A stretch of 42,940 nt of DNA, taken from NCBI GenBank assembly GCA_017883425.1, contig JADGNP010000003.1:1-42940 (forward strand). Direction: 5' to 3'. Both the position numbers and the translations under genes were made by a program. The stretch's first letter is position 1; every line of letters starts with the position of its first letter. Shown here one piece after another: positions 9,793 to 17,051 of this stretch. The notes under the pieces are model-generated. The model did no database searches. It was not told the DNA's origin and saw nothing but the letters and a program-made list of their open reading frames with translations. The DNA comes from Candidatus Sulfotelmatobacter sp. (lineage in GTDB: Bacteria; Acidobacteriota; Terriglobia; Terriglobales; Acidobacteriaceae).

Positions 9793-10389
9793 AGCGATAC
9801 AAATCAAAGGCCTAGAATCCACAGGGAGTTTGCAGATGGGGCCGGTTCTCAGCCCTTTGCCTGTCTATGAAGGGAACTAAGGTCAGGGACTGGCGGACAC
9901 GTGCCGTCCAACCAAGGATACAAGCTTAGCAGCCCGTGGTGCAAGGAGCGGATTTTCTGAGCGGATTTTCTGCAAAGCCGGCGACGTAGCTGGGCCCGCG
10001 ATCTAACGCAGCTCTTGGCAACGGACACGGAGATTCGATTTCTGCAAAGCCGATTGTGAATTTATCCGACACGCGAAGAGTAAATCGACAGGCACAACAA
10101 GCCTGCCTCGAAGCGGTTTCTCCACTCCCGTGCGGCGCCGCCATCTGCGCTGACACGAAGATATTCTGAAGCGGCAACTGATCCACGTGGGGCGCGTTCG
10201 CTCTGAGCCTGTCCTACGCAAACTGCTGGGCGCGGGCACGCGTCCGGGCGTTTCGCGTAGTGCAACTCGGCGCCAAACTCTACTTCTAGTCCTGAACGAG
10301 TTTTGCACATGCTCGGGGCTCTGGCCGCTGGCTTTGTTCTTCGGTCATGCAAGCAGTGAACAGTTTCCCCCTTTTGGAGCAGAGAGATT
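9793..10389. other. Intergenic stretch without a recognisable gene
   Basis: About 600 bp between the ASPIC gene start and the small frameshifted ORF. Only short overlapping ORFs are present in several frames, none with a family signature. Two short direct repeats are visible: a 13-bp tandem near 9947, and a 14-bp sequence TTTCTGCAAAGCCG at 9967 and again at 10039. The stretch could hold a decayed gene, but I cannot name one. Confidence 0.5.
9947..9972. repeat. 13-bp tandem duplication
   Basis: The 13-mer AGCGGATTTTCTG occurs twice head to tail. The end of the second copy continues as TTTCTGCAAAGCCG, which recurs at 10039-10052. No gene or regulatory role is evident. Confidence 0.7.
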
Positions 10390-10490
10390 TCACTTGCGTG
10401 CCCGGAATATCAGGGCCAAGGCGATGATCAGCACCACCCCGAACATCCACATCCAACCATGTTCCAGCCTTGCATACCATATCCGTGCAC
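10390..10490 (-). pseudogene. Small single-span membrane ORF, apparently frameshifted
   Basis: Too short for the ORF track. A GTG at 10490, preceded by GAGGAGATCCC, opens a frame encoding a His/Gly/Met/Trp-rich start (HGYGMQGWN). One base change of frame later comes WMWMFGVVLIIALALIFRAR and a stop at 10390-10392. Read as one product this is a ~33-residue single-pass membrane peptide of a kind often seen beside metal-handling genes (inference). It lies about 50 bp downstream of the Met-rich gene on the same strand and could share its transcript. Either it is a pseudogene, or translation starts later at ATG-TGG-ATG in the second frame (20 residues), or a sequencing error is present. Confidence 0.35.
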
Positions 10491-10538
10491 GGGATCTCCT
10501 CGGGGATTGCTGTTTGAAAATAGGGGACACGGTCAGAC

Positions 10539-10961
10539 TCATTTCTTCTGATCGTCCGCCATCCCTTTATCCTTCTTCTTCGTCGCCCCGGTTTTCTTGT
10601 GCATGTCCATTGGATTCGGTTTCATGGCCATGCAGTCGGTCATCGTCTGCATGTGATCCGTCAGCGTTTGTAACTGGTTAAGCATCGCCTGCTGCAGTTC
10701 CATCTGGCCCTTCATGCTGGCTTGCTCTGTTTCCATGTGGCTCTTCATGGCGGCATCGGCAGCGGCCATTTTAGCCATGTTGTCCTTCATCAGGGCCTGC
10801 ATCTGTTCCATCTGCGCACGCATCTGCTCCATCTGCGATTTCATGCTCTTCATGTCCATGCCGGAACTTGGCATGGCGTTCTGGGCTTGCAGGGGTACAG
10901 CGTGAAAGCCCATTAGCAGTAATGCGAGAGCCGATACGGACAGCAGTTTTGCGATTGTCAT
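10539..10961 (-). CDS. Methionine-rich exported coiled-coil protein
   Basis: A 140-residue protein with a signal peptide (LLSVSALALLLMGFHAVPLQA, cleavage before QNA) and a good ribosome site (AGGAG and AAGGA just before ATG 10961). By my count 25 of 140 residues are methionine, spaced every three to four positions (for example MEQMRAQMEQMQALMKDNMA), within a predicted amphipathic coiled coil. The tail is Lys-rich. No named domain is recognised. Periplasmic Met-rich segments in other proteins often bind Cu(I) or Ag(I) (established), and a multicopper oxidase lies 1.1 kb away, so a copper-buffering role is a reasonable inference only. A plain coiled-coil structural protein remains possible. Confidence 0.75.
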   Translation of the reverse strand: MTIAKLLSVSALALLLMGFHAVPLQAQNAMPSSGMDMKSMKSQMEQMRAQMEQMQALMKDNMAKMAAADAAMKSHMETEQASMKGQMELQQAMLNQLQTLTDHMQTMTDCMAMKPNPMDMHKKTGATKKKDKGMADDQKK

Positions 10962-12048
10962 TCCTTCATCTCCTGGGTGTTCTCAAATTGATTGTTGATA
11001 AAAACCGGATCGGCGCCGCTGCAACAAACCACAGCTCGTTGCGACTCCGCCGGGACAGAGCCGCCCGCATCGTCGCCCACTAGTCGGTGATCGCCGATGT
11101 AGAAGGTGGTCGATCGAATATGCGACCGCCGTTCGCAGCGCAAACGTATCGCTTAGTAAAAGAGTCCAAATGTCGTTTCGACGTAAACAGCCCTGTGCTT
11201 CGACACTTACTGAGGTTTGCAGAATATTGTGACACCCCTACACGGTCTGTCATTCCGAGCGGAGTTCCGTCATCCGCGTCGCGGATGGCGGAACGTAGTC
11301 GAGGAACCTGCTGTTGGACGCGGCAGAAAAGCAGGTTTCTCGACTCCCCAAGGGTCTGTCCGCTCGCGGACAAACCTTGCTGCGCTCGAAATGACAGTAG
11401 GAGTGAGTGTCACAATATTGTGGAATCTTCAATAACAGCTGAAGACAGGACCCGCATACTACTGCTGGCGTTGCCGGTCGAAGCAGAACTGATCCGTGTT
11501 GCCGAGCGCCCCTTCACGCCAATTACACGCCGTGTCTTGGGACAACCCTGCCTCAAGAGGGTAGCTCAGGCCGTCTGGTTTGGCGGGCAAACTCGCCTCT
11601 TGAGACACCACTAGATTCGCTCACTTGCTCTGGCAATACTGTGCAGAATGGCTCAGGTCGTGAGCTATCCGACGTTGCGGGCTTCAACAGGGGCAGTCGC
11701 GGGAAGCACCACGACCTTGTTCAAGAGTGTATTGGGGCTAGCGGAGTATTCGTCAACTCGACCCTTTAGAAATGAAAGGCTGCGCTAGATTTGCGCGGAT
11801 TCTCCTGCTTGTCTGTGTCTTGAAATGGATGTTCGGGCGTTTACGAGAATCGTTTCGTCGTCGAGTACACTTATTCCTTTCGGCCGTAATAGGGTCGAGC
11901 TGCTTTGCCATGTTCTGCTGCTTGGTTTTTCTCATCTCAAGTAGGTGGCGGGGACTTGGTCTCTTGATGCAAGGCTTGCCAAGCACGACCGAGGTGGTGG
12001 TGACTGAGGTGCCCCGTAGGTTTGAGGCACGACTATCAAGGAGGCTCG
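10962..12048. other. Gene-poor accessory spacer
   Basis: Over 1 kb between the divergent Met-rich and multicopper oxidase genes. It holds the multi-hairpin inverted repeat at 11213-11430 (listed separately) and a second, simple inverted repeat (CTCAAGAGG at 11552, CCTCTTGAG at 11596). ORFs of 60-175 residues exist in several frames, but none shows a known domain or a convincing ribosome site. Part may be decayed coding DNA. Confidence 0.5.
11213..11430. repeat. Multi-hairpin inverted-repeat element (MITE/REP-like)
   Basis: The ends form a long imperfect inverted repeat: AATATTGTGACAC near 11223 matches GTGTCACAATATT near 11407, and TGTCATTCCGAGCG at 11248 matches CGCTCGAAATGACA at 11383. Inside are three further hairpins: 11264-11294 (15-bp stem), 11298-11344 (15-bp stem, 17-nt loop) and 11353-11376 (11-bp stem). 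The imperfect pairs in the first two are G-U wobbles on the + strand. There is no ORF. The TGTCATTCCGAGCG end resembles intergenic repeats common in acidobacterial genomes (from memory, unchecked). It could be a non-autonomous mobile element or act as a structured RNA. Confidence 0.7.
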
Positions 12049-13566
12049 ATGAACGAGTTGTCTGAATCCAGGCGCCGGTTTCTAAAAGCAGCAGGTCTAA
12101 CAGCCGGAGCGGTTTTCCTACCCTCCGGCACGGTCGTCGCTGAATCGGGCATCTCAACCCAGAGCAATGACACACGTGCTACTTCGTCGGAGTCCGGTTC
12201 TCCCGACTACACGTTGCACATCAAAACATCTCCTGTTGAGATCGCGCCTAACCGGATCGTCTCGGCGACCACATACAACGGGCAATTCCCAGGGCCACTG
12301 CTTCGCTTTAAGGAACGCCAACAGGCCATAGTGGACGTGTACAACCACACGGACGCGCCGGAGCAATTGCATTGGCACGGTCAGATGGTACCGGTTGACG
12401 TGGATGGAGCCGCGGAAGAGGGCACACCTTTCATTCCTGCACATGGTAAACGCAGGATCGTATTCTCTCCGCGACCGGCAGGATTTCGTTTCTATCACAC
12501 GCACAATCGAGCGGGAGCCGATCTCTACGCCGGACAGTACGGCGGCGAGGTTGGTCCCGTATACATCGAGCCGAAGCATGAGCCAGGCAACTATGACCGT
12601 GAGGTCTTCCTCGTGCTGAAGGAGTTCGAGCCGACTTTCAGCCGCGGCGGAGACATGGCGATGGATTTTCTTTCTCCCGCGACTAAAGTGAAAGCGCTCG
12701 AAGAGCAAGGCCAGTCTGCCATGAAGGCTTCCCTCGCGAAGGGTATGCCGCACGGATACGAAGTGGGCTACGGTTCTTTTACGATCAATGGCCGGATGCT
12801 GCACCACGGGGAGCCCATCCGCGTGAAGCAGGGCGAAAGAGTTCTGTTCCATGTGTTGAATGGAAGCGCGACCGAGATTCGCAGCCTTGCCCTACCGGGT
12901 CACTCCTTCCATGTCGTGGCGCTGGACGGGAATCCTGTCCCCAATCCGGCAACGGTTCCCGTGCTTTGGCTGGGCACTGCGGAGCGGGTCTCTGCCATTG
13001 TTGAAATGAAACACCCTGGGGTCTGGATCATGGGCGATCTGGCGGACGACGATCGTCACCACGGCATGGGAATCATCCTCGAATATGCGGGGTCCAAGGG
13101 TAACGGACAATGGATTGCGCCGCCGCCCTATCGCTGGAACTACGGGCTCTTCGCCAAGCCCGGCACTACTGCCGCGCCGCCGGAACAAACGTTTGAGATG
13201 ATCTTTGCGAAGGATAATGCCGCCGAAGAGGGCTTCAATCGATGGACGATCAACGGAGTGTCCTATCCGATGACCCGCGAGATCGTGCCCGCCTCCTATC
13301 ATTTGAATCAAGGCAAGCATTACCGCATCCGCATGCGCAACGCCAGCGACGATATTCACCCCATCCACCTTCATCGCCATAGCTTTGAACTCACGACCTT
13401 GTCGGGAAAGCCCACAGCGGGAATCTCGAAAGACGTGGTCATGTTGGGAGGCTACCAGGAGGCCGAAATCGACTTTGTTGCCGACAACCCAGGACTGACG
13501 CTGTTCCACTGCCACCAACAATTGCACATGGATTTTGGGTTCATGACCCTTTTCGACTACGTGTGA
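12049..13566 (+). CDS. Tat-exported multicopper oxidase (laccase/CueO-like)
   Basis: Start ATG 12049 is set by a strong AAGGAGG. The 505-residue product begins with a twin-arginine signal (SRRRFLKAAG), so it is exported folded. All four copper-binding blocks are present: HWHG (~108-111), YHTH (~149-152), HPIHLH (~437-442) and HCHQQLHMDFGFM (~487-499). The family couples one-electron oxidation of phenols or metal ions to reduction of O2 to water in the periplasm. At the T1 site the position five residues after the last His, usually Met or Leu, reads Phe (F498), a non-coordinating residue linked in fungal laccases to high redox potential; the Met next to it leaves some doubt. No Met-rich insert like that of CueO is seen. 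The gene stands alone, 13 bp before a tRNA-Glu fragment. Confidence 0.93.
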   Translation: MNELSESRRRFLKAAGLTAGAVFLPSGTVVAESGISTQSNDTRATSSESGSPDYTLHIKTSPVEIAPNRIVSATTYNGQFPGPLLRFKERQQAIVDVYNHTDAPEQLHWHGQMVPVDVDGAAEEGTPFIPAHGKRRIVFSPRPAGFRFYHTHNRAGADLYAGQYGGEVGPVYIEPKHEPGNYDREVFLVLKEFEPTFSRGGDMAMDFLSPATKVKALEEQGQSAMKASLAKGMPHGYEVGYGSFTINGRMLHHGEPIRVKQGERVLFHVLNGSATEIRSLALPGHSFHVVALDGNPVPNPATVPVLWLGTAERVSAIVEMKHPGVWIMGDLADDDRHHGMGIILEYAGSKGNGQWIAPPPYRWNYGLFAKPGTTAAPPEQTFEMIFAKDNAAEEGFNRWTINGVSYPMTREIVPASYHLNQGKHYRIRMRNASDDIHPIHLHRHSFELTTLSGKPTAGISKDVVMLGGYQEAEIDFVADNPGLTLFHCHQQLHMDFGFMTLFDYV

Positions 13567-13579
13567 TCCATGAAGCAAC

Positions 13580-13607
13580 ACGGGTTCAAATCCCGTCGGG
13601 GACGCCA
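13580..13607 (+). pseudogene. tRNA-Glu 3' fragment (att-site relic)
   Basis: Twenty-eight bases spell a complete T-arm (ACGGG-TTCAAAT-CCCGT), the 3' acceptor strand CGGGGAC, discriminator G and CCA. The GGGGACG-CCA end matches bacterial tRNA-Glu. No matching 5' half (GTCCCCG) lies upstream; the preceding bases are the end of the multicopper oxidase gene. Such fragments are left where an element integrates into the 3' end of a tRNA gene. By orientation the inserted DNA would lie to the left. No integrase or intact tRNA-Glu is seen in the window. Confidence 0.7.
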
Positions 13608-13769
13608 ACCGTTCAGTCACCTGCCCTCCATCTGTCGCCGCTCGGGGGAGCCCCAACACGTCAGTAATCGTCCTCAGCCCCGCCCCCGGGGAAGAATCGT
13701 CTTCAACGAAACTGTGTCCCGCGGAGCCTGCGTGAACGGCGTGGCCGTCCTCGTTGTTCGGCAATCAGC

Positions 13770-13796
13770 TTGCTAATCATGGCCGGCGCGCATACT
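13770..13796 (+). promoter_or_regulatory. Candidate promoter of the CTG-start gene
   Basis: TTGCTA and CATACT, 15 bp apart, lie about 42 bp upstream of the small ORF. The flanking sequence GCAAT-N4-CTTGCTAA with GGCCG just beyond is repeated at 14173 before the cold-shock gene. The spacing is shorter than ideal, so confidence is low. Confidence 0.35.
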
Positions 13797-13837
13797 CTCA
13801 GAGTAGGTGTTCGTTTGCGCTGTAAAAGGGAGAGCAT

Positions 13838-14149
13838 CTGACACACGACGAACTCAAGTCTTCTTATGTTGTAATACGCCACAACGTCCGCACCTACGAG
13901 TCTGCGGGAGTGGTCGAAGTCGTCAAGGGACGACAGAACGCAGAGTCCACCTTGAAGAACTTCGAAAGCGGACAAAGCCCGGCGGACCGGCATGAGGGCT
14001 GGCGCTACTTCCTGGAAAAGTCCACCTTGAAGGCAGGCACCGACCCCACGGAAGCCACGGAGCTGCGCCAGGCAGAGTTGGAACGTCGGGAGTCCAAAGC
14101 CACGCAAGAAGGTGAGGCCTCAAATGGCGGAGGCGGGTTCTCGCGGTAA
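13838..14149 (+). CDS. Small hypothetical protein, probable CTG start
   Basis: The ORF track starts at an internal GTG (13910). The frame is open back to a stop at 13823, and AAGGGAGAG lies 5 nt before a CTG at 13838. Starting there gives a 103-residue protein and keeps a regular N-terminal segment (SSYVVIRHNVRTYESAGVVE) that looks like folded protein rather than leader. The rest is charged and helical (RHEGWRYFLEK; ATELRQAELERRESKA) and ends in a Gly-rich tail. No signal peptide, membrane segment or known domain is seen. It stands alone between the tRNA fragment and the cold-shock gene, with a promoter-like region similar to that of the latter, so co-regulation is possible. Function unknown. 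Confidence 0.5.
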   Translation: MTHDELKSSYVVIRHNVRTYESAGVVEVVKGRQNAESTLKNFESGQSPADRHEGWRYFLEKSTLKAGTDPTEATELRQAELERRESKATQEGEASNGGGGFSR

Positions 14150-14181
14150 GGCGGGGTGTCCGTCCAGCCCAAGCAATTCGC

Positions 14182-14210
14182 TTGCTAACTTGTGGCCGCC
14201 AGCGTAGCAT
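14182..14210 (+). promoter_or_regulatory. Promoter of the cold-shock gene
   Basis: TTGCTA and TAGCAT are separated by 17 bp, a good sigma-70 layout. The predicted start near 14217 leaves a 5' untranslated region of about 113 nt, long as is usual for cspA-type genes, where leader folding controls translation. Confidence 0.5.
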
Positions 14211-14329
14211 CACTCTGTGCGTTAGACCGAATCGGTTGTGAGCAGTTCTCGCCTAATCAGCCAGCACTTGCCTGCAGTACCTCCGAATCTCTCCAGCGTA
14301 AATTGATTGAAAGGAACACCAGTATCAAC

Positions 14330-14533
14330 ATGGCAGAACAAGGAACAGTAAAGTGGTTCAATGACGCCAAAGGCTATGGCTTTATCAGCCGCCAGAATGG
14401 CGAAGATGTTTTTGTGCACTTCTCAGCGATCCAGGCGGGCGGCTTCAAGAGCCTGCAGGAGGGCCAGACAGTGCAATTCGACGTGACCAAGGGCCCCAAG
14501 GGCTGGCAGGCTGAGAACGTCCAGCCGCTCTAA
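14330..14533 (+). CDS. CspA-family cold-shock protein
   Basis: A 67-residue single OB-fold domain with both RNA-binding motifs: RNP1 (KGYGFIS) and RNP2 (DVFVHF). It opens with the typical [15 protein letters not shown] stretch and ends [10 protein letters not shown], the normal family length. The family binds single-stranded RNA and DNA and acts as an RNA chaperone in the cytoplasm. AAGGAA lies 13 nt before the ATG. A long leader, its own promoter and a strong terminator make it a one-gene unit. Whether it is cold-induced or constitutive cannot be told from sequence. Confidence 0.97.
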   Translation: MAEQGTVKWFNDAKGYGFISRQNGEDVFVHFSAIQAGGFKSLQEGQTVQFDVTKGPKGWQAENVQPL

Positions 14534-14550
14534 CCTCATCCCGGGATGCG

Positions 14551-14590
14551 AAAGGCGATCTCCCTTGGGAGATCGCCTTTTCAGTTTTTC
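14551..14590 (+). terminator. Rho-independent terminator of the cold-shock gene
   Basis: A perfect 13-bp stem (AAAGGCGATCTCC / GGAGATCGCCTTT) with a 4-nt loop is followed by TCAGTTTTTC. It starts 17 bp after the csp stop. It may also serve the convergent gene on the other strand, whose stop is at 14633. Confidence 0.9.
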
Positions 14591-14632
14591 GGTGTCTCTG
14601 TTCGATGAGCCATCCCGAGACGTGGCGACTCG

Positions 14633-16036
14633 TCACTTGCTGCGCCCCGGCAGCGCGAAGTCTGCGGTTCCGACTTTGACGATTGTTCCGCTCGGCTGCG
14701 GTTTCGCCTCCTTGCCTTCTTCCGGCTTGGTTTTTGCTTCCGGCACCGGTGCAGGTTTCTCTGTCCACATGCCGTACACCCGCCCGCCATACGCTGCAAT
14801 TCCGCTGTAGTCGCCGAAAAAGACGCCGCTGGCTTCGAACGCTTCGTCGGTCCAGGCGTAGTTATTGAAGCTGTGTCCGCCGTCCGTGGAGCGCGCCAGA
14901 ACCACGATCTGCTTGCGGTTCTGCGGATCGCCCCGGCGATCATAAAAGACAACGTCGATGGAGCCGTCAGTCGGGTCCACGGCGAGCCACTGAAAGAACT
15001 GTTCCGCTCCGTTGTGGACTGGGTCGTTGTTGACGCGGACCGGCGCCGTCCAATGCTTGCCTCCGTCGTCGGATGTCGCAAGGAAAACATCCAGATCGCC
15101 GTTGCGGTAATCACTCCAGGTCACGTACAGGCGCTTGCTTTTCGGGTCGATTGCAATCTGCGGAAATCCGTTCGCCCTGTCGAGCGTCTGTATGGCGAAC
15201 ATGATCGGCGCCGTGTGAATCACCGGGCGGGCGCGGGAGAAGGTCTTGCCGCCGTCGCGGGACGTCGTGAGCATAAGCGCGTCATCCTGGCTCCATATGG
15301 CGTAAAGCCTGCCATCCGGTCCGACTACCCCGGCGAATCCCTCGGCGGCGCCGTTGTCATCGCGCGGCAACCCGGGATGAGCATCGATCTCAATCGGCTG
15401 CGACCATGTCTTCCCGTCGTCGGTGGAACGCGACAGCACCATCTGAGAGTCCGTCAACCTCCATCGCGTCCACCCGATGTAGAGATTGCCCGCATAGCGG
15501 CTCTTGCTGTTGTCCGCGACAATGTACGGCTTGTCTTCGAACGGAATTCCCGGCGAACTTGGCTGTTCGGCGACAGGAACGTGCTCGGGTTCCCAGGATC
15601 TTCCGCCGTCGAGCGAGCGGCGCACAAAAATGCCGTTGCGCGTCGCGCCGTGTGCCCAGTAGTTGAAAGTCCCCAGCTTATCGAAGGCGATGTAACAGAC
15701 AAAGGCGTGCCCCTGATTATCGAAAGCCACCGACACGTCGCCAGAGATGCGATAGTTCTTGGGATCGACGCCCTCTGCCAGTTGCCAGGTGTGGCCGGTA
15801 TCTTGCGAGTAGGCGGCGTGCACGTTGTCCTGAAAAACGGCGACCACCTGCTGCGGATTTGCGGGATTGACCGCGATCCCCGGCTCCGTGAAAAATCCGG
15901 GCGTGGGAGTGAGAGTGAAGACCTGAGATTGAGGAGCTTTCGGCAGATCCTGGGCCTGCAAGAGCAGAGGTGCATTGAAAAAGAGCGTGAAGACTGCCGT
16001 TGCTGCGAATCGGCGGAAATGTTGCGAGAAGAACAT
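14633..16036 (-). CDS. BNR/Asp-box sialidase-fold exported protein
   Basis: I start at ATG 16036 (GGGGGA six bases upstream) rather than the track's 16114, because it opens directly on a signal peptide (AATAVFTLFFNAPLLLQAQ). The 467-residue product carries at least six Asp-boxes, S/T-x-D-x-G-x-T/S-W/F: SQDTGHTW, SLDGGRSW, STDDGKTW, SRDGGKTF, SDDGGKHW, STDGGHSF. These define a six-bladed propeller of the sialidase/neuraminidase superfamily. I cannot confirm the catalytic Arg triad, so true sialidase activity is unproven; many such proteins are other glycosidases or binding proteins. It is the third gene of a unit with a ROK kinase and an alpha-mannosidase, 37 bp after the kinase, which supports a role in periplasmic glycan breakdown. 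The C-terminus is Pro/Lys-rich. Confidence 0.85.
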   Translation of the reverse strand: MFFSQHFRRFAATAVFTLFFNAPLLLQAQDLPKAPQSQVFTLTPTPGFFTEPGIAVNPANPQQVVAVFQDNVHAAYSQDTGHTWQLAEGVDPKNYRISGDVSVAFDNQGHAFVCYIAFDKLGTFNYWAHGATRNGIFVRRSLDGGRSWEPEHVPVAEQPSSPGIPFEDKPYIVADNSKSRYAGNLYIGWTRWRLTDSQMVLSRSTDDGKTWSQPIEIDAHPGLPRDDNGAAEGFAGVVGPDGRLYAIWSQDDALMLTTSRDGGKTFSRARPVIHTAPIMFAIQTLDRANGFPQIAIDPKSKRLYVTWSDYRNGDLDVFLATSDDGGKHWTAPVRVNNDPVHNGAEQFFQWLAVDPTDGSIDVVFYDRRGDPQNRKQIVVLARSTDGGHSFNNYAWTDEAFEASGVFFGDYSGIAAYGGRVYGMWTEKPAPVPEAKTKPEEGKEAKPQPSGTIVKVGTADFALPGRSK

Positions 16037-16073
16037 TCGAAGTCCCCCGGTGTTTGCGATCGAGTCTGCGCTG

Positions 16074-17051
16074 TTAAGGAAGGTCCTCAGAACATAAGGC
16101 CGCGCCTCCAGCAATTCCTGCGTCTGCCCCGTAATGAGCCATCAACAGCGGAATATCGGAGGCGCGTGGATTCACGCACCAACTCGGAAGGCGATTCTTG
16201 ATGTCATCGAAAAACGGTTTAAGCATCGCCGCCACGCCGCCGCCCATCACCAGAACGTCAGGGTCGAGCAGATCGACGATGTTGCCGAGCCAGGGTGTTA
16301 AGACCTCGACCGTCTCGATAAGAATTTCCCGCGCCAACGGATCGCCAGCGACATAAGCCTGTCCCACCAATTCGCTGGTGACGGCGGCAACGTCTCCCTT
16401 GGCCAATTCGAGAATGGTGGAGCGAGAATGCCCTGCGGCGAGCTTGGTTCGGGCGCGGGAGCCAATCGCCGGACCGGCCGCCAGCACTTCAATGCATCCA
16501 CGTTTGCCGCAGCTGCAAAGCGGGCCATGATAGTCGATGCTCACGTGGCCGCCCTCGCCGGCGGAGCCGGTATTGCCGTGGTAGATGCGGCCGTCCAGAA
16601 CAATGCCGGTTCCAATCCCGGTTCCAATCGTGGCATAGAAAACGTAGCGGAATCCACGTGCCGCGCCCCAGCGCGTTTCCGCGAGCGCGGCGGCGTTCGC
16701 GTCGTTGTCCACTTTGACGGGGACTCGATACATCGAAGTGATTTTCTCAGCCAGCGGAAAGTTCCGCCAGCAGGGTAGATTTGGAGGATTGAGAACTATG
16801 CCGGTCTTCGGGTCCAGCGGTCCGGGCGCGCAAATCCCGATGCTGTGAATGCCGCCTGGCGCCGAGGATGCCAAGGAATCAATGGCGCCGGTGACTGCCT
16901 GAAAAGCAGCCTCGGCCGTGCCGTTTGCCACCATGGGCTTGCGGCCCTGCGTGAGTATCTTCCCGTCTCGGTCCACGAGTCCAACCGCGACTTTGGTGCC
17001 GCCGATATCGACGCCGAGAATTGGGCCGCTACGCTTTGAGTTTTCCGTCAC
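16074..17051 (-). CDS. ROK-family sugar kinase
   Basis: A 325-residue cytoplasmic kinase, close to the family norm. It has the N-terminal phosphate-binding motif (GVDIGGTKVAVG), the catalytic DNDANAAALAE region, the GTGIGTGIVLDG loop, and the zinc-binding ROK signature (EGGHVSIDYHGPLCSCGKRG, continuing CIEV). Family members phosphorylate glucose, mannose, fructose or N-acetyl amino sugars with ATP; some are repressors, but no N-terminal helix-turn-helix is present here, so it is an enzyme. The start is a GTG whose bases overlap the stop of the alpha-mannosidase gene (GTGA), so translation is coupled. That neighbour suggests mannose or a related hexose as substrate; this is inference. Confidence 0.92.
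   Translation of the reverse strand: MTENSKRSGPILGVDIGGTKVAVGLVDRDGKILTQGRKPMVANGTAEAAFQAVTGAIDSLASSAPGGIHSIGICAPGPLDPKTGIVLNPPNLPCWRNFPLAEKITSMYRVPVKVDNDANAAALAETRWGAARGFRYVFYATIGTGIGTGIVLDGRIYHGNTGSAGEGGHVSIDYHGPLCSCGKRGCIEVLAAGPAIGSRARTKLAAGHSRSTILELAKGDVAAVTSELVGQAYVAGDPLAREILIETVEVLTPWLGNIVDLLDPDVLVMGGGVAAMLKPFFDDIKNRLPSWCVNPRASDIPLLMAHYGADAGIAGGAALCSEDLP

Noticed and set aside
10187-10681. 164-residue plus-strand ORF
   Set aside because: Overlaps the Met-rich gene on the other strand and has no signature.
11087-11614. 175-residue ORF
   Set aside because: It reads straight through the inverted-repeat element; composition is not protein-like.
11772-12065. 97-residue ORF with hydrophobic segments before the multicopper oxidase
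   Set aside because: It overlaps the oxidase start, has no clear ribosome site and no recognisable family; the frame seems to be open by chance.
14873-16201. 442-residue plus-strand ORF
   Set aside because: Antisense shadow of the Asp-box protein; no domain, no ribosome site.
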